In this document: piece by piece, positions 7,615 through 16,172 of the stretch
Position numbering within the stretch: position 1 is the stretch's first letter
Layout of the letters: each line of letters opens with the position of its first letter
Virus record (IMG/VR): IMGVR_UViG_3300040807_002721
Location: 1-22,533 of that record
Source of the DNA: a virus
Direction: 5' to 3' (one strand)
DNA length: 22,533 nt
Notes under the pieces: model-generated
Told to the model about the DNA's origin: nothing
Seen by the model: the letters and a program-made list of their open reading frames with translations, nothing else
Database searches by the model: none
Program-made: the position numbers and the translations under genes

Positions 7615-10600
7615 TTATGACAATGCATAAAGGTTAGGCGCTGCCTCACCTCCAAATGTCATTGCTTTTTGCTGTTCTATTTGCTGTAGAACGTCAGTCA
7701 TTGGACGCTCCATGCTCTGGCTGCCTTGGTCTGTCGTGATATTGTATTTCACGGACATACCGTTCGGATCCAAGCCGTTAGCTTGCAAGATTTGCTGATA
7801 AATAGGCTGACCTGCAATTTCTCGCATAATCTGCCAATATAACTCGCGCATCATTTCGCCGTTCTTTGCGTGTGTAGCAAAAGCATCGTGTGTGTGCATA
7901 AAGCCTGTTGCTCCAGCAGCACGCACGCGCTTAGCAAGTTCACGCTGAACGTAGGCATCAAGCGCATGGTTCAAAAATGCAGCAAAACCTGTAATTGCTT
8001 TCTTGTCTTGATAAACAGGAACAGCAACACGCTTGTCTTTGCCGATTTGCCATGTCACACGCCGCTTTGCGCTGTCTGGCAATTTACCTGTGTAGACAGC
8101 AACGTCTCCATCAGGCAGCGGCACACGGACTGCAAAGGCGTCTTGGCCAAGGCTGTTATACAAGCTTTGCGCAATAGATTTTGCGACACCTTCAGCCATA
8201 GCTGCACCGGGAAACCGTGAGTCAAATTGAAGCTCAAGATCATTTTGAATTTGTCTCAAACTATCTTTGGTTTCTTGTGTCCACTGCCCATTCTCGTCAC
8301 GCTCGGCATAAGAAGGCACTGACTTTGCTATCTCATCTGCACCAGATTTGAGTGCCGTGAGCTTAACTTGCCCATAGCTTCGTCTGTTGCTAATGAACTT
8401 CTTAGTGATCTTGCGTGTTTTTGACTGTGGCAAATCTAACGCACGCTGCAGATACTCAGCGCCAGGACGATATAAATCACCGCCTGGACCGTCAGGATCC
8501 ATGGGTCCAAGATTTGTTTCCTGCGCAAGATTAGCGTCGCCTGTTAGCACCGCGTGAAGTTGGTACGAAGACGAAGTGCCATCAAACCAGACTGGATAGC
8601 TAGAGCGAAAGTCAGCAAGCGCCTGCTGCGCCTGTGGCATCATGAACAGCTCGCTAGAAGGAATTTTCTTGGCACCGTCAATGACGTTTTCAAGATAAGA
8701 CCTCATACGCCCTAACTCTACAGCAGCACGTTGGATTTCAAATCCGTGTTCTGCGACATCGAACAAAGCGTGGTTTTTCTGATAAAGTGTTGAACCACTT
8801 TGCTTATCTAAAAATAGCTTTGGCGTGCCACCGCGTGTGTGGCTGTAGACGTAACTTCCGGGCTGACCATATGCGTTTACAAGATAATCAATCAACGGAA
8901 GTTCTAGGTCTGCTTGTGGAATGCTATCGCTAGCTGGGCGACCTGCAAGTGTAAGGTACTGGCTTACAGTCCCAAAAAGGAAGCCAGCTCTTTGGCTATA
9001 CGGCAGCTCGTTTGAAATACCAAAATGGTCACGCATACTATGAAGCATTTGCTCAAAGCCTGTGTCACCAAGAGGTTCCCAGTTTGGAAATTCCCAAATG
9101 GCTTTGCCAGCCTTGCCTTGATACGAAGCAGAGCCATTCAAAGTATCTACGCGCAACCGATCTTGTGCACGCCGTTTCATGAACAGCGGCGTCATGCCTC
9201 CACCTTCGCCTTGGTTGTCCTTAAACTGTTTCAAGGCTTCTGCAGCAGCTAGCGTATAAGCGCTATCTGTTGTGCCATCTTTTTTAAACACAAGATCAAG
9301 ACCACGATGGATTTGTGGCGTCGACTGCATTTTGTCCATCATCTCGTATATCTTGTCGTTGATTACGAGACCTTGTTTTTGTTCGCGTGTTATGAAGGCT
9401 TCAGTGTTGTCGTAGTTTCCAAACGGATGGCCATTGATTTCAATTTTGCCTTCCCAGTGGGTTGGCTTAGCTCTGTTTTCGAATTTACGAATGTTGTTGA
9501 GCTCAGCCTTGGCCACTAATTCTGGAAGCTTGGGTACCAGCATGTGGACAGGGTACATACGACCTCCAGCGGAGGTTCTGAAGGCAAGACCAAAGTCATC
9601 AATAATGTCAGACTTTTGCAGCGCTTTTAGAAGCACAAGAAAGTCTTCGCGATAATTATTAACAACGTCGTCTACTTCAACGTCAGGATTTGATCCTGTG
9701 TCGACAACACCTGCGTCGTCCATAACACCAATAGCACGCAGATAGTCTGCAGCCACCATGCCTATGTCAGTGTTGGGTGTAATGCGAGACAGAGTCTTTT
9801 TAAGTACCTCTGGCGTTACACTTGGCAAGTTTAGATTTTCGGCAATGTTCGTTACAGCTGTGTTGAACTGCTCGTTTACGATTGGTGTTGTAGCTTTTGC
9901 AGATTTTGCTTGTTCTTGAATTTTGTCGAGCAAAGCAAGACGCTTGGCGACCATTGGTCCACCAGGCTTGTCTTTCTTTGCGTAAGCAATGTCAGGAACA
10001 TACAAGCTGTCGTAATGCTCATTAATTTGGCGCTGATAAGTTTTGCCTGTATAGACATCGTCCAAGATGTTGTTGACGTTTGTAAAGCCATTGCCATCAA
10101 TGAGGTTTTTGAATGCCTCAATAAGATCTTTGATGCGCGACAGAATATATTTAATTCTGCCCATATCCTCACCGCGAACTTCTTGTAAGCGTGCTGATGT
10201 CTCAGCAAGACCTTCAAGCATTTTAGCGGCGTTGTTTAAGTCAGGATAAAGCTCGTCAACTTCTTTCATCACATCGCTGTATATTGAGTGCGATTTGATG
10301 ATGTTCATCTCTTCTGGTGTAAGTCTGTTTTCCACAGCATGGAAAATTTCGTGAAGCACCTTGCGCTTGTCACCGTCAGATGTGAGCGTGATGAGTTCTT
10401 GGCGACGATAGTAAGCGTCGTCGCTTGCATTGAACTGCACTTTTACGCCGTTGCCCAATGCGTCAGCTACAAGCTGTGCACGTTGTGCGTCGGTGATTTT
10501 GTTGCCAGCTTTGTGAAGCGAGCGAGATCTAAAGATGTCGGCTTTGTCTAAAGCTGTAGGCGACAACACATATTCATTTATTGTTTTGCCAAACGGAGCT

Positions 10601-13143
10601 TTGTACGGCTCAGTCTTGATCATGCCATTGCGTTTAAGCTGATTAAAGACTTTTTCAGGCCACATCATTGTAATGCGGCCATTGTCATTTGTTTGCAGTG
10701 TTGCTTGTGCAAAGCTATCTGCATCTGCTGGATCGACTGCTGCAAACACAGAAGGTGTAGAAAAACCAGACGCGTCAATCGAAGCTGCTGCACTTTTACT
10801 TGTGCCGTGATTTAAAGCAACCATACGATCGCCGTACATCTCGCGGCCAGCGTCCATTTCTTCTTGAATTATGTCGCCGCCTGGCACACCAAATCGTGAC
10901 TCTTGCTTTGGACCATATTCAGTCAGAGCCGGAAGCACCCTATTGATATAATCTTTGTGCTCTGGGTAGTTTTCTAACGCTTCAAGCCTTTTAGCTTCTT
11001 TAACAACTTTTGTGCGAGCGTTAGCAATGCTGTTGGCAACTTGAGCCAGTTCAGGCGTCGGAGCGCTTGCCACAGCGACTTCAGCAGTGCGCATAGCATT
11101 GTCAATAGTCGCTTGGTAAGCTGGCGCATTGTATATATTAGATGGTGCAGCGTTTGAGACACCGACACCAGACCGCAGCATCGGCTGCGCTGTAGAATTG
11201 ACATTAACTTCCATGCCGAGCTCTTCGGCTCGACCCTTTATTGCGTTTTGTAAATTGTAATATTCACGCGACTGGTCACCTACTCGCTGCCCTGTTTTCA
11301 AGCTCTCTTCATAGCTTTTGATAGTTGGGGCAAGGTCAGGGCGCGTGCGCTTCAGGCTTCTAAGTACAACAGCGGTTTGTTGTCTGTTGAGACCAGTGTA
11401 AGCCTGCATGTTTGCTTCAGCGCCACTGGTGGTCTCATAGCCTGCTTGTAGGTTGCTTATGTTCTGTTGCTGCAGGTTAGCTGCCTGTGCAGCTTTAGCG
11501 CGCCTCAGGACATCAGATTTGGCTGCTGAGTCAGCTTCATTTTGCTGAGTTTGGCCTAGGCCTGTAGTATCAATGCCAGGACGATTAGAGTAGGCCTTGA
11601 TTGCTTTATTGACGCGGTTGCGGTTGCCTGTAACAGCGTCTACTACGCGACCACCAACGGAAGCACCAAGAGTAAGTCCACCTGAATAGGCAGCTAGCGC
11701 AGATGCACCAGTTGCCTGCATACCGCCTACACCACGGCCAAAAGTGCCTGTCTTTTTCAGACCCTCGATTGGGTTGAGAAGATCTGTGTATTTACTTACG
11801 CCGCCTTTGACACCTTGTTGTGTAAAGCGAGTGATGACGTTGAGTTTTCGTGCAAGAGCCGCCAACTCAGGATCGACACTGTTAAGATAATCGATGTCTG
11901 CATTTGAGGCTTCATTCTTAGCTCTGTTTTTAGCGCGGCGCTCAGCAGTTTTAAACTCTGCAGTTTGCGTGTCGACACCAGCGTTTTCAGCACGTTTCTT
12001 AGCGGCGTCAAATTGCTTCATGTAGCTCGTGTGCAAATCTCGTATTGTTGCGTCTGCATCATCAAGGCTTTTGGTCGGGTTGCGGTCGTTGTACTGGCTT
12101 GCAAGTTGCGCTACATCCCGAGAAACGTCAGCCAAAGCTTGCGTGTCGCCTTGGTGTATTTTTTTGAGACCGTCCATGCTGCCTGCTACATTGACAGCCG
12201 TATTGGCAGTTTCAGACATTGTCTGTGAACCACCGCGGATAGTTCCACCAGCCGCCATACCAGCTGCGCCAGCTTCTTTTAGACGTGTGAAAATCTCGTT
12301 GTCTGCGAACTCTTTGCCAGCATAGGCTTCAGTGGCAATTTTTACGCCTTCTTGAGCTGTTTCGGTCAAGCCCTCGGAAGCCATGCCTGTTGCAAACGCC
12401 CCAGCAATGCGACCCATGCCTCGCTTTTTAAGCAGCTCTGACACACCATTAACGCCAAGCTTGCCTACAACTTCCTTTGGCATGCCTTTTAAAACGACAC
12501 CAGCACCAAGGTTTTCTAAGGCAGCCATTATCATGCCGCCAGCTGTTGCATAGCGGACTTGTTGATCAAGCGTGAGACCTTCGATCTCTTTCAAAGACGC
12601 GTTGACTTCGCCGCTTGTGATAAGAGGTGTAACAATTGGAGCAGCAACTGCCGCAGCCATAGCTGGAGCAGACTCAGCAGTCTTTTGAAGACCAAACTGC
12701 AACGCTGAGCCTAACCCAGTAATGTCGTCTGTTGTCAGTGATCTGTAGTTCAGAGCATCTGCTTGCTGGCGTTGGGTTTCAGCTGCAGCGCGTGCCTGTG
12801 CTTGAAACTGAGCGTTGACTTCATCATTATTGATAGGCTCAAAACCAAAAAACTCGCGAACAGGGTTGCCAATATATTGCTGGCCTGCGCGTGTCATGTC
12901 GCCAATGAAACCTTGGTTCATTGCTTGGTTAGCGTCTGCTGCATAATCTGCAACATTGGCTCGGTTCATTAAATCGCCGTATTGAAAAGCAGTGCTTAGC
13001 GAAGTGTCGCCAGCTGGAGGTTGCCCCATGCTTGCGATGATTTCTTCTACAGTTTTCTGCTGATCCTCAGGAGACAGTTGGTTGAAACTATCGTCCACTT
13101 TAATAGTCGGATAGCCGTCGATGTTTAGATCGAGCTGACCCAT
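7615..13143 (-). CDS. Giant internal virion protein with single-subunit (T7/N4-type) RNA polymerase domain
   Basis: This protein has 1842 residues. The N-terminal region contains Ala/Gly-rich hydrophobic stretches (about 158-178 and 465-500), as in ejected internal proteins. An ADP-ribosyltransferase-like segment starts at H779 ('NHGTSKSAAASI', then 'VFAAVDPADADSFA'). A zincin HExxH, HEIFH, lies at 931-935 with E938 nearby. The C-terminal third matches T7-type RNA polymerase. Motif A is 'WFDGTSSSYQLHAVLTGD' with D1521, followed by 'DLY' at 1556-1558 (T7 'DIY'). Motif B is 'RKITKKFISNRRSYG' with R1577, K1581 and Y1590-G1591. Motif C is 'THDAFATH' with H1752-D1753 (T7 'HDSF'). It follows two other probable ejection proteins, the slot of T7 gp16, so it is probably packaged and injected like N4 virion polymerase. 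Motif spacing is compact (A to C 232 residues; T7 275) and B has one extra residue, so activity is likely but unproven. The Shine-Dalgarno is CGGAGACGCCT. Confidence 0.8.
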   Translation of the reverse strand: MGQLDLNIDGYPTIKVDDSFNQLSPEDQQKTVEEIIASMGQPPAGDTSLSTAFQYGDLMNRANVADYAADANQAMNQGFIGDMTRAGQQYIGNPVREFFGFEPINNDEVNAQFQAQARAAAETQRQQADALNYRSLTTDDITGLGSALQFGLQKTAESAPAMAAAVAAPIVTPLITSGEVNASLKEIEGLTLDQQVRYATAGGMIMAALENLGAGVVLKGMPKEVVGKLGVNGVSELLKKRGMGRIAGAFATGMASEGLTETAQEGVKIATEAYAGKEFADNEIFTRLKEAGAAGMAAGGTIRGGSQTMSETANTAVNVAGSMDGLKKIHQGDTQALADVSRDVAQLASQYNDRNPTKSLDDADATIRDLHTSYMKQFDAAKKRAENAGVDTQTAEFKTAERRAKNRAKNEASNADIDYLNSVDPELAALARKLNVITRFTQQGVKGGVSKYTDLLNPIEGLKKTGTFGRGVGGMQATGASALAAYSGGLTLGASVGGRVVDAVTGNRNRVNKAIKAYSNRPGIDTTGLGQTQQNEADSAAKSDVLRRAKAAQAANLQQQNISNLQAGYETTSGAEANMQAYTGLNRQQTAVVLRSLKRTRPDLAPTIKSYEESLKTGQRVGDQSREYYNLQNAIKGRAEELGMEVNVNSTAQPMLRSGVGVSNAAPSNIYNAPAYQATIDNAMRTAEVAVASAPTPELAQVANSIANARTKVVKEAKRLEALENYPEHKDYINRVLPALTEYGPKQESRFGVPGGDIIQEEMDAGREMYGDRMVALNHGTSKSAAASIDASGFSTPSVFAAVDPADADSFAQATLQTNDNGRITMMWPEKVFNQLKRNGMIKTEPYKAPFGKTINEYVLSPTALDKADIFRSRSLHKAGNKITDAQRAQLVADALGNGVKVQFNASDDAYYRRQELITLTSDGDKRKVLHEIFHAVENRLTPEEMNIIKSHSIYSDVMKEVDELYPDLNNAAKMLEGLAETSARLQEVRGEDMGRIKYILSRIKDLIEAFKNLIDGNGFTNVNNILDDVYTGKTYQRQINEHYDSLYVPDIAYAKKDKPGGPMVAKRLALLDKIQEQAKSAKATTPIVNEQFNTAVTNIAENLNLPSVTPEVLKKTLSRITPNTDIGMVAADYLRAIGVMDDAGVVDTGSNPDVEVDDVVNNYREDFLVLLKALQKSDIIDDFGLAFRTSAGGRMYPVHMLVPKLPELVAKAELNNIRKFENRAKPTHWEGKIEINGHPFGNYDNTEAFITREQKQGLVINDKIYEMMDKMQSTPQIHRGLDLVFKKDGTTDSAYTLAAAEALKQFKDNQGEGGGMTPLFMKRRAQDRLRVDTLNGSASYQGKAGKAIWEFPNWEPLGDTGFEQMLHSMRDHFGISNELPYSQRAGFLFGTVSQYLTLAGRPASDSIPQADLELPLIDYLVNAYGQPGSYVYSHTRGGTPKLFLDKQSGSTLYQKNHALFDVAEHGFEIQRAAVELGRMRSYLENVIDGAKKIPSSELFMMPQAQQALADFRSSYPVWFDGTSSSYQLHAVLTGDANLAQETNLGPMDPDGPGGDLYRPGAEYLQRALDLPQSKTRKITKKFISNRRSYGQVKLTALKSGADEIAKSVPSYAERDENGQWTQETKDSLRQIQNDLELQFDSRFPGAAMAEGVAKSIAQSLYNSLGQDAFAVRVPLPDGDVAVYTGKLPDSAKRRVTWQIGKDKRVAVPVYQDKKAITGFAAFLNHALDAYVQRELAKRVRAAGATGFMHTHDAFATHAKNGEMMRELYWQIMREIAGQPIYQQILQANGLDPNGMSVKYNITTDQGSQSMERPMTDVLQQIEQQKAMTFGGEAAPNLYALS

Positions 13144-13167
13144 AGGCGTCTCCGTATGTGTAGTGAT

Positions 13168-14553
13168 TTAGTTTGTTGGGGTGCTTACTGAAAAGCCGAC
13201 ACCTGTAGATGTAGTGCCAGTAGCTGCAGAAGCGCCGTCATCAATTCCGCCGTTTGCTGCGTAAACTTGCAAAACTTGAGCTTTCATAGCCTCTAAGACC
13301 GCATCCATTTTAGGATCATACCCAGCTAGTGAGCCATTGTTTGAGTTGTAATATTCAACTTTTTGCTGTCTTGCTTTTAAAGCAGCTTCAGCAAGCATGG
13401 CTAACGCTTTTAAGCGTTTTGCATTCATTTGCGGCGGCAAAGTAGGATTGTATGCTCTGTCAATAAGCAACATGCCTTCTCTTTGTGTAAATTGAGCACC
13501 AAGTGTTTGTCTTAAATTTTGCTGAATCACACCAGCTACAATTTGTTGCTTGTCAATGCCTTCTTGATCTAAGAGTGCGCGTAATCCCATATCGCCTTCT
13601 CGATCAAGAATTCTGGCAGCAGATACAAGAGGACTGGAAAGAGAAAGCCCTGTAGAGTCTCCGGCTTGTTCAGTCGCAAGCTCGTCAGCGATCATTGACA
13701 AAACGCCAATATTACCTGCGGCTTGCTCAGGTCTAAAAGTTTCTAATTCTTTAGCAAAAGTTTTGTCTCGCTGTATTTCAGCTTCACTTAACGCACGATT
13801 GACGCCTGGATTAATTTTGTTGTTTGCTGTTAAAGTTGGTTTTTGTGCAGCTTTAAACGCAGCAATTGCAGCAGGTGAATATTGATCTGTTACATCTTCG
13901 TCTAACCCTGTGTATGGGTTGGTGCGCATTACTACACCAGTTTCGTGGTCTCCTACCCAGCGCGCATTATTTGTTTTGCCTTGAAGAAGGTCCTGTTGCG
14001 TTTGTGCATTTTGCAAAGCTTGAGTTTGGTTTTGCAAAAGCTGTCCTGCATTTTGGTTGCGCTGGTTTTGAGCAAGAAGAGGGTTCATCACATCGTTTTG
14101 AGCAATGTTTTGCTGTGTTGACTGATTGCTCAAGTTTTGCCCCTCGTTTCTCAATGTTTGAGCAGAGAGTTCCCCGGGCAACTTTTGCTGGGTGATGTTC
14201 ATATTTTGCTGAGTTTGGCGCATACCAAGCTCTGTTTGGGCACGGTTCAAATCATCTTGGCGAAGTTGCCGCTGGTCCATTGCACGTTGTCTAAAGCGAT
14301 CGCGTATGCCGGACTGGTAGTCAGTAATTGCACCAGACATGTCTTTGCCTTGAAGTGCTTGCCCAAGCATCATTAGCTTCATGCCTGTGTCCATGTTACG
14401 CGGATTTGCAGCGTTATTTACGTAGTCGGCATAGGCAGGATTAAGCTGCATAGAAGTGTTGCCGTCTTGGTACACTTGCATATAGGGAGACGGCGCATCT
14501 GCCATTGATTGCGACAGAGCACCCTGTGATTTGAAAAGGTCAAATAGCCCCAT
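13168..14553 (-). CDS. Internal virion / DNA-ejection protein (461 aa)
   Basis: This 461-residue protein has a strongly Gln/Asn-rich helical middle (about 90-190) and a C-terminal module containing 'QTLGAQFTQREGMLLIDRAY' followed by 'NPTLPPQMNAKRLKAL'. That 'LG-x-QFT-x-x-EG...Y-P-L-P-x-x-N-x-R' pattern is one I associate with DNA-transfer/ejection proteins of P22-like and marine podoviruses. Such proteins are stored in the head and form the trans-envelope conduit. It overlaps the upstream internal protein gene by 14 bases and is followed by the giant polymerase-bearing protein. The start ATG at 14553 has the Shine-Dalgarno CGGAGGACCTC. Confidence 0.72.
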   Translation of the reverse strand: MGLFDLFKSQGALSQSMADAPSPYMQVYQDGNTSMQLNPAYADYVNNAANPRNMDTGMKLMMLGQALQGKDMSGAITDYQSGIRDRFRQRAMDQRQLRQDDLNRAQTELGMRQTQQNMNITQQKLPGELSAQTLRNEGQNLSNQSTQQNIAQNDVMNPLLAQNQRNQNAGQLLQNQTQALQNAQTQQDLLQGKTNNARWVGDHETGVVMRTNPYTGLDEDVTDQYSPAAIAAFKAAQKPTLTANNKINPGVNRALSEAEIQRDKTFAKELETFRPEQAAGNIGVLSMIADELATEQAGDSTGLSLSSPLVSAARILDREGDMGLRALLDQEGIDKQQIVAGVIQQNLRQTLGAQFTQREGMLLIDRAYNPTLPPQMNAKRLKALAMLAEAALKARQQKVEYYNSNNGSLAGYDPKMDAVLEAMKAQVLQVYAANGGIDDGASAATGTTSTGVGFSVSTPTN

Positions 14554-15709
14554 GAGGTCCTCCGTACTGTTTTATGGCTTTATCCATGAAATAGCGGATG
14601 ACGCGCTTCAGCTTTGGCTTGTTTGCAATAAAGACAGCAAAGCGCTCGCCGTACTTGGCGTATGCGCTGTGAAGCCAGCGAGGGGAGTCGAAGTACATCC
14701 AGTGGCGGAACATGCGCCAGCGGTAATTATATGGACCGTAGACCTCGCGTGCGACCCAGCAGAACAACGTCATGCCTGTGCCGACAATGTTTGCAACTTG
14801 TCCAAATTTATCCAAAGTCGAAGGCTGGCTTTGTGCGCCGCTGTAGCCTGCACTGCCACTAAACCCACCAAGCGGATTAAAGAGCTGCATGTAATTGCCA
14901 GCAAGTTGCAGCGGGCGATCTTGGCCCATATAGAATTTGTTAGCGGCGTCGTCCATAGCACCTTGGTTAAACAAGCGCATAAAGTTGCCAGCAGCGCCCA
15001 TGTCGTTAAGTGCACCAGAGCCAAGTCCGTAGGCTGAGTTCATGGTCGTGAAAGCGTTGTTGTTCGCGTTCATCAGCTGATTTAAGGCGTTAGACTGCTG
15101 ATTAATGTTGTTGTTGTATTGGCCGACACCCTGATTAAAGAGGCTGCTTCTTACTTGGCTGCCGAGGTCCATGATGTTCTCTGCGGCACGGCTTTTGAGC
15201 ATGCCTGTCTCTAAGCCAGCGCGATTATTGTTTGTGTTGCCACCACCAACAAATCCTCGCTCAAGGCCTGCTAGATCCATGCCAAGATTTCGTTGAACGT
15301 CGCGCGCACCTGCATCAATCATGCTGTTGGCCATTGGTGAATTTGCCAAGGCGTTGCCCATGTCAAATGCAGCGTTAGGATTTTGTAAAAGACCGCCAAA
15401 AGCAGCAATGCGAGTGCCATAGTCTTTAGTGGCGTCATAATTGCCTTGAGCACCACCCATGGTATTCTGCGCAGCGTTTAGACCCATGTTGCCAATTGTT
15501 CCGGCCATGTTGTAGTACTGCTGCTGCATAGGGTCGAGGCCAGCATATGTTTGGCCGCCATAAACAGGGTTTGCTAAAGCATTAAGTACTTTGTCTTGTA
15601 GACCACCCTGAATTGGCCGCAGGGCATCTTGGTACATGTTGAAAGCACTTTGAGCGATAGGATCTGTGGCCTGTGTCACTCTTGGCTTCGATGAAAATAA
15701 GCTACCCAT
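14540..15709 (-). CDS. Internal virion protein with conserved aromatic C-terminal module (389 aa)
   Basis: This 389-residue protein is Gly/Asn/Ala/Met-rich over about 300 residues with many short repeats. It then ends in a basic aromatic module: 'FCWVAREVYG', 'YRWRMFRHWMYFDSPRWL', 'YAKYGERFAVFIANKP'. I recall this WVAREVYG-type tail on internal virion or ejection proteins of many podoviruses and prophages. The frame opens at 15766, but ATG 15709 (MGSLFSSKPRVTQATD) is the likely start. It has the ribosome site TTTGGAG eight bases upstream and overlaps the previous stop by only eight bases. Its place before two other large internal proteins suggests the T7 gp14-gp15-gp16 arrangement. Confidence 0.72.
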   Translation of the reverse strand: MGSLFSSKPRVTQATDPIAQSAFNMYQDALRPIQGGLQDKVLNALANPVYGGQTYAGLDPMQQQYYNMAGTIGNMGLNAAQNTMGGAQGNYDATKDYGTRIAAFGGLLQNPNAAFDMGNALANSPMANSMIDAGARDVQRNLGMDLAGLERGFVGGGNTNNNRAGLETGMLKSRAAENIMDLGSQVRSSLFNQGVGQYNNNINQQSNALNQLMNANNNAFTTMNSAYGLGSGALNDMGAAGNFMRLFNQGAMDDAANKFYMGQDRPLQLAGNYMQLFNPLGGFSGSAGYSGAQSQPSTLDKFGQVANIVGTGMTLFCWVAREVYGPYNYRWRMFRHWMYFDSPRWLHSAYAKYGERFAVFIANKPKLKRVIRYFMDKAIKQYGGPHGAI

Positions 15710-16001
15710 TGTTTTGTCTCCAAACCCATATTTCTGTGCCGCCTTCGAGGGTGCGAAGAGGCTCAAATCCGAACATTTTCAGGAATTTTGCGTGTTTCTT
15801 GTCTGCTGGATCGTGCTGAGCATGGATCGGCCCGCCGTGGGCGGTCTTAACGAGATGCCAGCCTGAGCGGAGCATCTCTTTGACAAGTTTTGACCATTTT
15901 GTGTGGATGTCGCAGTGTGCAAAGGTGCCATAGCCTGCGACTTGCTCAAGATAGATGGTGTAGCACCACCTTCGAGCAACAGGAACTTTGAGGAGGTGCA
16001 T
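15702..16001 (-). CDS. GNAT-acyltransferase-like small protein in the virion module (99 aa)
   Basis: This is a 99-residue protein (100 if ATG 16004 is used; the GGAGG site spaces better to 16001). The C-terminal 'KKHAKFLKMFGFEPLRTLEGG' followed by 'EIWVWRQ' resembles the end of GNAT acetyltransferases, where a helix precedes a 'GF' strand. The canonical acetyl-CoA loop (Q/R-x-x-G-x-G/A) is not visible, so it may be catalytically inactive or a minimal version. Acyltransferase-like proteins are known in the internal-virion modules of T7-like marine phages. Its start overlaps the stop of the 56-aa gene (ATGATGA). The function is uncertain. Confidence 0.65.
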   Translation of the reverse strand: MHLLKVPVARRWCYTIYLEQVAGYGTFAHCDIHTKWSKLVKEMLRSGWHLVKTAHGGPIHAQHDPADKKHAKFLKMFGFEPLRTLEGGTEIWVWRQNNG

Positions 16002-16171
16002 CATAGACCTCCAGCATTGAGCCTTGCATCAATCTCATCAAGGATCGTGAGTATGCGATCAAGCGAAACTTCAATTTTGCGCAGCTCTTCGTCTATATAT
16101 GGCACCGTAGACTCAGGTTGAGCTGGGGGTCGGAGCCTTGTGTAAGGCTCTTTGTCTGTTGTGTATGCCAT
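16001..16171 (-). CDS. Small protein with short coiled coil (56 aa)
   Basis: This is a 56-residue protein. A Pro-rich N-terminus ('YTRLRPPAQPESTVPYID') leads into a heptad-like helix ('EELRKIEVSLDRILTILDEI') and a short tail 'NAGGL'. The ATG at 16171 follows the upstream stop by one base and has an AGAGAG ribosome site. Its end overlaps the next start. Small proteins with an N-terminal Pro/Tyr peptide and a coiled coil are common beside tail genes and may trimerise on the virion, but I cannot assign a function. Confidence 0.75.
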   Translation of the reverse strand: MAYTTDKEPYTRLRPPAQPESTVPYIDEELRKIEVSLDRILTILDEIDARLNAGGL

Positions 16172-16172
16172 A

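Noticed and set aside
9547-9570. 'GRMYP' at residues 1194-1198 of the giant protein as the T7 'GRVY' promoter-clearance motif
   Set aside because: It lies over 300 residues before motif A, versus about 112 in T7, so homology of this piece is not supported.
9876-10217. Alternative minus-strand frame inside the giant gene
   Set aside because: It has Leu/Ser/Lys-rich out-of-frame composition and no start signal; the main frame is continuous through it.
14531-15037. Plus-strand open frame of 168 codons opposite an internal virion gene
   Set aside because: It is antisense to the conserved aromatic module of the 389-aa protein; no ribosome site or recognisable domain.
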